12,567 nt of DNA from JBEKZQ01 sp049509675. Its GTDB lineage: Bacteria; Planctomycetota; Planctomycetia; Pirellulales; Thermoguttaceae. The notes below the pieces were generated by a model that was given only the letters and a program-made list of their open reading frames with translations, made no database searches and was not told the origin of the DNA. The stretch's first letter is position 1; the number at the start of each line of letters is the position of its first letter. Both the position numbers and the translations under genes were made by a program. The stretch spans positions 1-12,567 of the forward strand of contig JBEKZQ010000216.1 in NCBI GenBank assembly GCA_049509675.1, in the 5' to 3' direction. Below, one piece after another: positions 6,501 through 12,520 of the stretch.

Positions 6501-6665
6501 CTGGCCCCCGTGGTGCAGATCGACGGCGTGACGTATGGCCGGCTTATGTCGCATGGGGTGGTCCGTGCGATCCGCGATTTTCTGGACGAACAGCAGCGGC
6601 CGGCCGCCGCCGACCGTGCGGCCGTCCAGTGCATTGCCGCGTGCCCCACGGCGGCCCTGGCCTGA
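6501..6665 (+). pseudogene. Remnant of a NuoE-like [2Fe-2S] subunit C-terminus (possible 51-residue CDS)
   Basis: Reading on past the TGA of the propeller gene in the same frame gives LAPVVQIDGVTYGRLMSHG and a helix-like RAIRDFLDEQ, then AVQCIAACPTAALA and TGA at 6663-6665. The stretch APVVQIDGVTYGRL closely matches the pattern near the C terminus of NuoE/HoxE-type thioredoxin-fold subunits (CLGxCxxAPVVxIDGxxYGRLTPE), where an x-A-P-V-V run follows the last cluster cysteines. The part with the cluster ligands is absent, so a [2Fe-2S] centre could not form. GTG 6510 or 6513 could start a 50-51 residue protein, but the only purine-rich sequence before it (GGAAGC at 6489-6494) is too far away. 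It is either a gene remnant joined to the end of the cluster or a small untested gene. The resemblance is by eye. Confidence 0.4.
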
Positions 6666-6682
6666 AAAACCGACTCGCACGA

Positions 6683-6724
6683 CGCCGGGTGCCACTGGCT
6701 CTGCCAGTGCTTTCGCCGGGTGCC
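6683..6724. repeat. Hairpin flanked by an 11-base direct repeat; possible terminator
   Basis: CACTGGC (6693-6699) and GCCAGTG (6703-6709) form a perfect seven-base-pair stem with a three-base loop, followed by CTTTC. The unit CGCCGGGTGCC occurs on both sides (6683-6693 and 6714-6724). A run of seven T at about 6731-6737 follows. Lying after the six-gene cluster and before a new promoter, it could terminate transcription. I also recall this CCACTGGCTCTGCCAGTG motif as a dispersed repeat in planctomycete genomes, without having checked. The rest of 6666-6831 shows nothing else except the promoter-like boxes. Confidence 0.45.
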
Positions 6725-6794
6725 GCGGGCTTTTTTTCGGCATTTTCCCCGAGAACGCCCGTACTGCCCCGCGAAACACCCCGCGAAACCGCTG

Positions 6795-6823
6795 TTGTCG
6801 GCCAACGGGGGAAAGGATAGAAT
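6795..6823 (+). promoter_or_regulatory. Sigma70-like promoter for the SYLF gene
   Basis: TTGTCG (6795-6800) and TAGAAT (6818-6823) are spaced by 17 bases. Transcription would begin near 6830, one or two bases before ATG 6832, making an almost leaderless mRNA; the purine-rich GGGGGAAAGGA just upstream would then not serve as ribosome binding site. Alternatively, that purine stretch is a somewhat distant ribosome binding site on a transcript from further upstream. Confidence 0.35.
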
Positions 6824-6831
6824 CGGCGCCC

Positions 6832-7944
6832 ATGAAAACGTCGCTCATGCTGTCGGTTCTGTCAGCCTGCGGCCTGCTGTGTTTGGCCGCCCGGCCCGCG
6901 CCGGCCCAACTCAACGAGACCGCCACGGTGGACGCCTCCAGCCAGGTGCTCAGCGAAATCATGATGATTCCGGCCTGGCGGATTCCGGCGTCCTTGTTGG
7001 CCAATGCGCAAGGCATTGCCGTGGTTCCCGGCGTGGTGAAGGGCGGTTTCATCGTGGGCGTGCGCTTCGGCCGCGGCATCGTGGTCGTGCGCGACGACGC
7101 CGGGAACTGGCGCCCGCCCGTTTTTGTCTCGCTCACCGGCGGCAGCGTCGGCTGGCAAATCGGGGTGCAGGCGACCGACGTGATCTTGGTGTTCAAGACC
7201 CGCGGCAGCATCCGCGGCCTGATGTCGGGCAAATTCACCCTCGGCGCCGATGCCGCCGTGGCCGCCGGCCCGGTGGGACGACAAGCCGAGGCCGCCACCG
7301 ACATCGCCTTGCGGGCCGAGATCCTCTCGTATTCGCGCAGTCGCGGCTTGTTCTTGGGCGTGTCGCTGGACGGCTCGGTGGTGCAAGTCGACGGCCGCGC
7401 CAATGCCTTGTATTACGGAGGTCCGGGTTTTGCCGGCCCGCAGCAGCCGATTCCGCCCTCGGCGGTCCGCCTGATGCAGCAAGTGACGCAGTACTGCGGC
7501 GGACCGGCCGCCTATGCCGCTGTGCAGCCGATGGTCGTTGCGCCGCCCATGGTGGTTCCCCAACCAGTGCCAATTCCCGGCAGTCCGGCCCCGATGCCTT
7601 TGCCCACCGAGCCGGAGTTGCGGCGGCAATTGCACGTCGCATCGCAGCAGTTGGACATGGCACTGGACGGCAACTGGCGGGCGTATCTGGCCTTGCCGGC
7701 CGAGGTCCATGCGGGCGGTGCTCCGCCGGGCGCCGAGGCCTTGCGGCAGTCGTTGGGCCGCTTCGACGGCGTGGCCGGCGATCCGCGCTACTACCTCTTG
7801 GCCGCCCGGCCCGAATTCCGGCGGGCGCACGACCTGCTGCGGAGCTACGTGGCCCTGCCGGCCGCAGTCGCGCCGCCGCCATCGCTGCCAGGCCCCCCGC
7901 TTGGTCCCTCGACCTCCAACGGTGAGCGATCGTTACTGCGGTAG
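6832..7944 (+). CDS. Secreted SYLF/Ysc84-domain lipid-binding protein
   Basis: A 370-residue protein. ATG 6832 is chosen because it starts a textbook signal peptide (MKTSLMLSVL... with APA cleavage at about residue 25); the frame is open further upstream but that stretch codes for no signal. Residues about 35-195 form a SYLF (Ysc84/BPSL1445) domain: helix with IPASLLANAQGIAVVPGVVKG, GGFIVGVRFGRGIVVVR, WRPPVFVSLTGGSVGWQIG, the DVILVFKT strand, KFTLGADAAVAAGPVG, and the closing SYSRSRGLFLGVSLDG. SYLF domains bind membrane lipids; bacterial ones are exported and poorly characterised. A Pro-rich linker (about 235-265) leads to a roughly 110-residue helical C-terminal part that I do not recognise, with LRRQLHVASQQLDMALDGNWRAYL. 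It stands alone between a likely terminator and a 101-base gap. The domain call is strong; the cellular role is unknown. Confidence 0.88.
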   Translation: MKTSLMLSVLSACGLLCLAARPAPAQLNETATVDASSQVLSEIMMIPAWRIPASLLANAQGIAVVPGVVKGGFIVGVRFGRGIVVVRDDAGNWRPPVFVSLTGGSVGWQIGVQATDVILVFKTRGSIRGLMSGKFTLGADAAVAAGPVGRQAEAATDIALRAEILSYSRSRGLFLGVSLDGSVVQVDGRANALYYGGPGFAGPQQPIPPSAVRLMQQVTQYCGGPAAYAAVQPMVVAPPMVVPQPVPIPGSPAPMPLPTEPELRRQLHVASQQLDMALDGNWRAYLALPAEVHAGGAPPGAEALRQSLGRFDGVAGDPRYYLLAARPEFRRAHDLLRSYVALPAAVAPPPSLPGPPLGPSTSNGERSLLR

Positions 7945-8034
7945 CCGGCGATCTTTTCGCTCCCTCGTCTTGCTTTTTCCGTGTGAAGCATCATCATGGA
8001 GGCTGTTTTCTGCGCCCGCGTTCCCCACGCCACC

Positions 8035-8040
8035 GGAGGT
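8035..8040 (+). promoter_or_regulatory. RBS that fixes the start of the YncE-like gene
   Basis: GGAGGT lies five bases before ATG 8046. It decides for this start over the in-frame GTG at 7983, which would add a His/Arg-rich stretch ahead of the signal peptide, and over ATG 8055, which would have a spacing of 14. Confidence 0.7.
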
Positions 8041-8045
8041 CCCCC

Positions 8046-9095
8046 ATGTCGCACATGAAACACGCCCTTCTCATCCTGCCCCTGATTGTCATTGTCGGAT
8101 CGTTTGCGCGGGCGCAGCCGCCCGCGACGGCGGCGGAGGCCGCCGGCCCCTACCGAGTGGCCCAGACCTTCCGCGTCGGCGGCGGAGGCGGATGGGACTA
8201 CCTGAGCGTCGATCCCCGGCGCAAGCTGCTCTACGTCCCCCGCAGCACGCACACGATGGTCGTCGACGCCGTCAGCGGCAAGAACGTGGCCGATATCCCC
8301 GGCCAGCGGCGGAACCACGGCGTGGCCATCGTCCCCAGCGCCGGCCGCGGGTTCATTTCCGACGGACAGGACGCCTCGGTCGTCATCTTCGACCTGAAGA
8401 CGAACAAGGTGCTGGGCAAGGTCAAGGCCGCCGACGATGCCGACGGCATCATCTACGACGCGAACTGCGGCAAAGTGCTGGTGTCCTGCGGCGATGCCCA
8501 GGCGATGGTCGTGATCTCGCCCGACGTCGATCCCCGCACCGGCAAGGCCGACGCGGAGGTGCCCCTGGGCGGCAAGCCCGAGTTCCTCGTCGCCGACCAG
8601 GGCAAGATCTATGTCAACCTCGTGGACAAGGACCGGGTGGCCGTGATCGACTCCAAGACGATGAAGGTCATCTACAAATGGCCGACCGCTCCCGGCGGCG
8701 CGCCGGTGGGCATGTCGATGGATCCGGTCAAGGGCCGCCTGTTCGTCGGTTGCCGCAAACCGCAGAAGCTGATCGTCATGAGTGCTGAGGACGGCCAAGT
8801 GCTGGCCGATCTGCCCATTGGCGCCGGGGTGGACGCCACGCAGTTCGACGGCGACATCTTTGCCAGTTGCCGCGACGGCACCCTGGCTGTCGCCCGCGAG
8901 ACGGCGCCGGGCAAGTTCGCGATCGTGCAGACGGTGGCGACAAAGCAGGGCGCCAAGACGATGGGGCTCGATCCGACGACGCACGCGCTGTATCTTCCCA
9001 CGGGGGAGTCGGCGGGCGGGGGGCGTGGCAAGTCGCGGCCCGCCACGCAGCCCGCTTCGTTCACAATCCTGGTGGTGCGGGCGGCGAGGAAGTAG
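8046..9095 (+). CDS. Exported YncE/YVTN-family beta-propeller protein
   Basis: A 349-residue protein with a signal peptide (MSHMKHALLILPLIVIVGSF, cleavage near ARAQ, 21-24). Seven-bladed propeller repeats of the YncE type follow: GGWDYLSVDPRRKLLYVP, NHGVAIVPSAGRGFISDG, DGIIYDANCGKVLVSCGD, GKPEFLVADQGKIYVNLVDKD, PVGMSMDPVKGRLFVGCRKP, VDATQFDGDIFASCRDGTL and TMGLDPTTHALYLPTGES. Strands such as SVVIFDLKTNKVLGKV and RVAVIDSKTMKVIYKW give the usual D-x-x-T/S-x-K turn. YncE propellers are periplasmic; some bind DNA or peptides and most have no known function. It has a strong ribosome binding site and is followed at 18 bases by the first methyltransferase, so it probably heads a three-gene operon. 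Its relation to methyltransferases is not obvious. Confidence 0.87.
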   Translation: MSHMKHALLILPLIVIVGSFARAQPPATAAEAAGPYRVAQTFRVGGGGGWDYLSVDPRRKLLYVPRSTHTMVVDAVSGKNVADIPGQRRNHGVAIVPSAGRGFISDGQDASVVIFDLKTNKVLGKVKAADDADGIIYDANCGKVLVSCGDAQAMVVISPDVDPRTGKADAEVPLGGKPEFLVADQGKIYVNLVDKDRVAVIDSKTMKVIYKWPTAPGGAPVGMSMDPVKGRLFVGCRKPQKLIVMSAEDGQVLADLPIGAGVDATQFDGDIFASCRDGTLAVARETAPGKFAIVQTVATKQGAKTMGLDPTTHALYLPTGESAGGGRGKSRPATQPASFTILVVRAARK

Positions 9096-9113
9096 CAACG
9101 CCAGGAGGGTCGC

Positions 9114-10040
9114 ATGGATTCGTCGGATCGATCCAGCCAGGCGGGCTATCGCGAGCGGGTCGCTTCCTACTGGGATACCCACAAGTGGGAAGAGGTGCCG
9201 CCTTATTGGGCAGGCTTTGCGCCGGTTCAAGAGTATCTGGCCGCCCGAGCCGGCAACCGCGCGCAACATTACCATAACTCGATTCTGGCCCGGCATTGCG
9301 CAGGCCGCGTGTTCGGCAATGGAATCAGCCTGGCCTGCGGGTTGGGCCGCGCGGAACGCACCTTCGCAGGATTGGGGATGGCCGGACGTATCACCGGCAT
9401 CGATCTCTCGCCCTTGAGCATCGAGCGGGCCCGGGCCGAGGCGGTCAAGGCCGGCTACGGCGACCGCTTGCAGTACGTCGTGGCAGACGTGCAGCAGTGG
9501 CTTGCCCAGGATGGCGTGGCCGCCATCGATCTGGTGATCGCCGTCGGAGGGCTGCACCATCTGGTCGATCCCTTCGACCTGCTGCGCACGCTCCGCCGCA
9601 AGATGACGGCCGATGGAATCCTGTTCGTCGATGAATACGTAGGACCGGATTATTACCAGTACGACGCCAAAACGCTGGACGTGATCAACGATCTGCTCTC
9701 CGCCCTGCATCCGCTGGCGCCGTCGCACTGGGCGCCGCATTGGAACGGTTTCTCGAAGGAGGAGTTCCTCGCCGGCGATCCGTCCGAAGGGGTTGCCGCG
9801 TCGAAGATCCTGCCGGCGATCCGCGAGAGTTTCACGATCGTCGAGCAGTTCTCGCTTTGCGGAACGCTGCTGCTTCCGTTGTTCGGGTTCATGCACAACG
9901 CCATGACGCAAGACGCCTCGTGCAGAGCGGCGATGGTCGAGATGGCGACGGTTCTGCTGGAATTCGAGCGGCAGTTGGTCGAGGCCGGCCGGCTCGACCC
10001 GCATTTCGTTTGCCTGGTGGCCAAACCGAAGAGATTGTAA
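9114..10040 (+). CDS. Class I SAM-dependent methyltransferase
   Basis: A 308-residue cytoplasmic protein; ATG 9114 follows a strong AGGAGGG at 9103-9109. Motif I is SLACGLGRAE (72-81), with the Gly-x-Gly of SAM binding; Asp97 in ITGIDLSP ends the second strand and would hold the ribose; Asp125 in YVVADVQQW contacts the adenine; motif IV is IDLVIAVGGLHHL (138-150). The C-terminal half (about 175-300) is an all-helical extension with WAPHWNGFSKEEF and a conserved-looking LLLPLFGFMHNAM stretch, probably the acceptor pocket. The N-terminal YWDTHKWEEVPPYW region resembles methyltransferases from glycan or natural-product clusters, but the substrate cannot be told. It lies 18 bases after the YncE-like gene and 20 bases before another methyltransferase. 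Confidence 0.88.
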   Translation: MDSSDRSSQAGYRERVASYWDTHKWEEVPPYWAGFAPVQEYLAARAGNRAQHYHNSILARHCAGRVFGNGISLACGLGRAERTFAGLGMAGRITGIDLSPLSIERARAEAVKAGYGDRLQYVVADVQQWLAQDGVAAIDLVIAVGGLHHLVDPFDLLRTLRRKMTADGILFVDEYVGPDYYQYDAKTLDVINDLLSALHPLAPSHWAPHWNGFSKEEFLAGDPSEGVAASKILPAIRESFTIVEQFSLCGTLLLPLFGFMHNAMTQDASCRAAMVEMATVLLEFERQLVEAGRLDPHFVCLVAKPKRL

Positions 10041-10060
10041 GTGAAGCGTAGGAGAGACCA

Positions 10061-10822
10061 ATGAGCGAGAGCGGGCTGGCGCGGGCGATTCCTCACGCGC
10101 GGTCGAGGCCAGAGACCGAAGCGGTGCTGGCCAAATATGAGCCGTGGTTCTACGATTTCTCGTTCACCAACGGAGCGGCCACGCGCTCGCCGGGCGAAGT
10201 GGTCAGCCAAATCCACGACACCAGGGCCGAACTCATCTTCCCGCTGTTGGACGAGACCTATCAGTGCCGCTGGCCGGAACTCTCCTGTCTGGACGTGGCT
10301 TGCCACCAGGGATGGTTCGCGTTTCAACTTGCCGTGCGCGGGGCCCGCCGGGTGCTCGGCTTGGACCTGCGCAGCGAGCACATCGAAATGGCCGCCGCCG
10401 TATGCGGCGTGGCCCGGCTCGGCAACATCGAGTTCCGCGCGCNNNNNNAGGGGCAGTTCGACCTGACCTTCTTCCTGGGCGTGCTCTACCACCTGGACAA
10501 TCCGTTGCAGGCGTTGCGGATCATGCGCGCGGTGACGCGGCGGATGTGCGTGATCGAGACGCAGGTGGCCCGGCCCGGCCCCGAGTTCGAGTGCCTCTGG
10601 GGTGCGGGCGCCCCGCGCCGCGGTCCGGCGCTGGCGCTGGTCCCCTCCGAGCCGAACCACGTGGAAGGAGGACTCGCGTGCGTGTTGGTGCCCACGCTGG
10701 CCGCGCTGTACCAGATGCTCCACGCCGTAGGCTTTCCCCGCGTCTACCTGAGCGTGCCCACGCCGGGGATGCACGCGCAATACGCCAACTACGATCGCGT
10801 GGTCCTGTTCGCCCAAGTCTGA
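10061..10822 (+). CDS. Class I SAM-dependent methyltransferase (CmoB-like fold), interrupted by N gap
   Basis: 253 codons including three undetermined ones. The start ATG 10061 has TAGGAGA at 10049-10055. Motif I is LDVACHQGWFAFQLA (77-91), Asp102 in VLGLDLRS ends strand 2, and FDLTFFLGVLYHLDNP (133-148) is motif IV. The N-terminal part with YEPWFYDFSF, then SPGEVVSQIHDTR, leads into the SAM domain in the manner of CmoB-related methyltransferases, but the protein is too short and lacks the features needed to call it CmoB. Residues 128-130 are unknown because of the gap. The segment between NIEFRA and GQFDLTFF is several residues shorter than I would expect, so the six Ns may stand for a longer missing piece. 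It is the last gene before a convergent gene on the other strand. Confidence 0.82.
   Translation: MSESGLARAIPHARSRPETEAVLAKYEPWFYDFSFTNGAATRSPGEVVSQIHDTRAELIFPLLDETYQCRWPELSCLDVACHQGWFAFQLAVRGARRVLGLDLRSEHIEMAAAVCGVARLGNIEFRAXXXGQFDLTFFLGVLYHLDNPLQALRIMRAVTRRMCVIETQVARPGPEFECLWGAGAPRRGPALALVPSEPNHVEGGLACVLVPTLAALYQMLHAVGFPRVYLSVPTPGMHAQYANYDRVVLFAQV
10443..10448. other. Assembly gap (6 N) inside a methyltransferase gene
   Basis: Six undetermined bases split the second methyltransferase between strand 3 and motif IV. The frame is kept across the gap as drawn, so the Ns need not mark a frameshift; the true missing length is unknown. Confidence 0.99.
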
Positions 10823-10845
10823 ACGGCTGCCTCCCGGGTAAGGCC

Positions 10846-12198
10846 CTATAACGACTTCTTGCGGAAGAAGTGGACCTTCAGGGGGCCGCTTGCGGGATAA
10901 TGCGCGGCGTAGGTGTCGAGCATGTCGTTCATGTGCATCAGCAGCCACGGCTGGCTGTAGGCCTCGCCGTTCTTGGTGAACACGATGTCGTCGGCAATGT
11001 AGCTGGCCGCGTGGACCACGGTGTCGTTCTGCGTGGCCAGAAACACCACGTCGCCCAACTGCGACGGCTCTTGGATGCCGTAGTAGTCGGTCTTGAGCAA
11101 TTGTTGGACGTAAGCCATGTCATTGACCCGATTGTCCGGCGGATCGTTGAACAAGTTCAGCGCCGACCAGAAACAGTCCTGGTTGACTTCCGCCTTATCG
11201 CGCGGAAATGGATAGGTGTACAGGCGCTCGCGGATGAAATTCGGCAACAGGCAGATGATATTGATCTTGGCCGGTCCCTCGCGCCGCAAAGCGTTTAGCA
11301 GCGGCGACACGTCTTTCTTCCGCCCGCCCATGCTCCAGTAGTTGATGATCGATTCGATGTTGGAATCCTCTTTGATGGCGAGGCCGGCCAGGAGCGTTCG
11401 CTTGCGGGCGACCGCCTTCATGAAGCGATGCCGCTCCTCGTCGTTTGGCAATTGCCTGACGGCCGGCACGAAGTCGGCAAACAACAACTCGTCCGTCCCC
11501 TGCCGATAGAGCAGCCGTTTGAGCAAAGCCAGCGAGTCCGACGACAGTCCGCTGTCTTTCAGCCGGTCATCCACCTGTCCCTCGCGAAACCACACCGGAT
11601 CGATTTGCCGCGCGTTCTCCGGGAACTCGACCAGCAGCGAATAGATCGTGGCGCGCGACTCCGGCGTCAGGGCCAAAATCAACTTGTCGTTGGGGGCGAA
11701 CCCGCTGCCCTCCGGCCCGCTCTTCCACTCGGCTTTTTGCACCGCCTCGATCTGTGCGGCGGTGAGCCCCGCCGAAGTCAGGAACTCGAGCGCCTTTTCC
11801 TTGCTGTAGCCTTTGAAGAACCAGCGGACCGCCGGATAGTCGGGCGGGGGCACAAAGACGAACTCATCGGGCGGCTCGATGCGGATCGCCCGGTACTCCA
11901 GTTGACCCCAGGGCCCCGGTTTGCCGGGGACGGCCGTCGAGGGTGCGGGCCGCGTTAATCCCTCCAGAAAGCGGAAACGCGACTCGGCCAGCAACGCGCC
12001 GACCACCAGCCAGGGGACAACCAACAGGGCGCCCAGCGACATCATCATCCGCGGTGAGATGTGTACATGCACCGCAGGCGCACGCACCTCGGTCGCCGCC
12101 GCCAGAAGCGACTGATTACTATGACTTGCCACGTCTCTGATTCCTATGCGGCTTGGCTCAGTGCCAGCGAGCTGTTCCCGAGCTCGTGAAACTGTCAT
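10846..12198 (-). CDS. Membrane-anchored protein with papain-fold-like (NlpC/P60-type) C-terminal domain
   Basis: A 450-residue protein read from ATG 12198. Residues 1-50 are polar and cytoplasmic; about 53-71 form one membrane segment (SLGALLVVPWLVVGALLAE). Residues 75-330 are a mixed region with helical stretches (KEKALEFLTSAGLTAAQI, TPESRATIYSLLVEF, SSDSLALLKRLLYRQG) that I do not recognise. The C-terminal third looks like a cysteine-peptidase or amidase fold: Cys342 at the start of a helix (NQDCFWSALNLF), then QLGDVVFLA (380-388) as the usual GD-hydrophobic strand, then VVHAASYIADDIVFTKNG (394-411) with candidate His396, then QPWLLMHMNDML. The Cys-helix, GDxVF strand and His-strand order matches NlpC/P60 and CHAP domains, though motifs are divergent. 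If active it would cut a peptide or isopeptide outside the membrane. It converges on the methyltransferase gene with 23 bases between them. The fold assignment is by eye. Confidence 0.75.
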   Translation of the reverse strand: MTVSRAREQLAGTEPSRIGIRDVASHSNQSLLAAATEVRAPAVHVHISPRMMMSLGALLVVPWLVVGALLAESRFRFLEGLTRPAPSTAVPGKPGPWGQLEYRAIRIEPPDEFVFVPPPDYPAVRWFFKGYSKEKALEFLTSAGLTAAQIEAVQKAEWKSGPEGSGFAPNDKLILALTPESRATIYSLLVEFPENARQIDPVWFREGQVDDRLKDSGLSSDSLALLKRLLYRQGTDELLFADFVPAVRQLPNDEERHRFMKAVARKRTLLAGLAIKEDSNIESIINYWSMGGRKKDVSPLLNALRREGPAKINIICLLPNFIRERLYTYPFPRDKAEVNQDCFWSALNLFNDPPDNRVNDMAYVQQLLKTDYYGIQEPSQLGDVVFLATQNDTVVHAASYIADDIVFTKNGEAYSQPWLLMHMNDMLDTYAAHYPASGPLKVHFFRKKSL

Positions 12199-12215
12199 GT
12201 ACCAAGCACAACCTC

Positions 12216-12243
12216 ATTATACATCGTCGCCCCTGGACCGCAA
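12216..12243 (-). promoter_or_regulatory. Promoter of the papain-fold-like gene
   Basis: On the minus strand a perfect TATAAT lies at 12221-12216, with TTGCGG at 12243-12238 as a fair -35 box, 16 bases away. Transcription should begin near 12209, about 11 bases before ATG 12198, leaving no room for a normal ribosome binding site; the GAGG at 12215-12212 would be upstream of the start of the RNA. Confidence 0.5.
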
Positions 12244-12298
12244 AGAGGCACTGCGGGGAAAATCGTAAATCGCGGCGGATCGTTAGCGTGGCGTTATG

Positions 12299-12316
12299 GG
12301 CGGGTAAGGACCCGCC
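12299..12316. repeat. Short perfect hairpin
   Basis: GGCGGGT (12299-12305) pairs with ACCCGCC (12310-12316) around an AAGG loop. No T-run follows on either strand, so it is not a standard terminator. It may be another dispersed palindromic element or the edge of one. Confidence 0.4.
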
Positions 12317-12348
12317 AAACAATGACTGTCGCATTTGCCGTTATTGGT

Positions 12349-12385
12349 CCCCTCTCCCGCAAGGGGAGAGGGAGAGGGCCGGGGG
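12349..12385. repeat. Palindromic GC-rich repeat, copy C
   Basis: CCCTCTCCC (12350-12358) pairs perfectly with GGGAGAGGG (12364-12372) around GCAAG, and GAGAGGGCCGGGGGC follows. The arm and the CCGGGGG tail match copies A and B within genes near 4560 and 5268. This copy is intergenic and has the longest uninterrupted stem of the three. Confidence 0.7.
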
Positions 12386-12520
12386 CTTACAGCAACGCGG
12401 GATTACCGGGAAATAATCTCAGCACGTCCGGGCCGCGAGCGAGTTCTGCCAGCCCAGCGTGGCTCCAGGAGAACTGCAATGTCCGTGAAGTCTTCCGCCC
12501 GCAGGTCCGTTCCGCACACT

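Noticed and set aside
6535..6831. Upstream extension of the SYLF frame by 99 codons
   Set aside because: The added translation is unlike any domain and would sit before a signal peptide; it also overlaps the hairpin and the NuoE-like remnant in another frame.
4449..7403. Very long open frame (984 codons) on the minus strand
   Set aside because: It lies opposite well-supported propeller, Fe-S and SYLF genes, has an Arg/Gly/His/Pro-rich translation without recognisable domains, and is explained by the high GC content, which makes stop codons rare in the opposite frame.
7845..10061. Long minus-strand open frame (738 codons) opposite the YncE-like and first methyltransferase genes
   Set aside because: The plus-strand genes have clear motifs and ribosome binding sites; the antisense translation shows no domain and is low in complexity.
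10823..10845. Bidirectional terminator between the convergent genes
   Set aside because: The 23 bases contain only a short CCCGGG palindrome, with no stable stem and no T-run on either strand.
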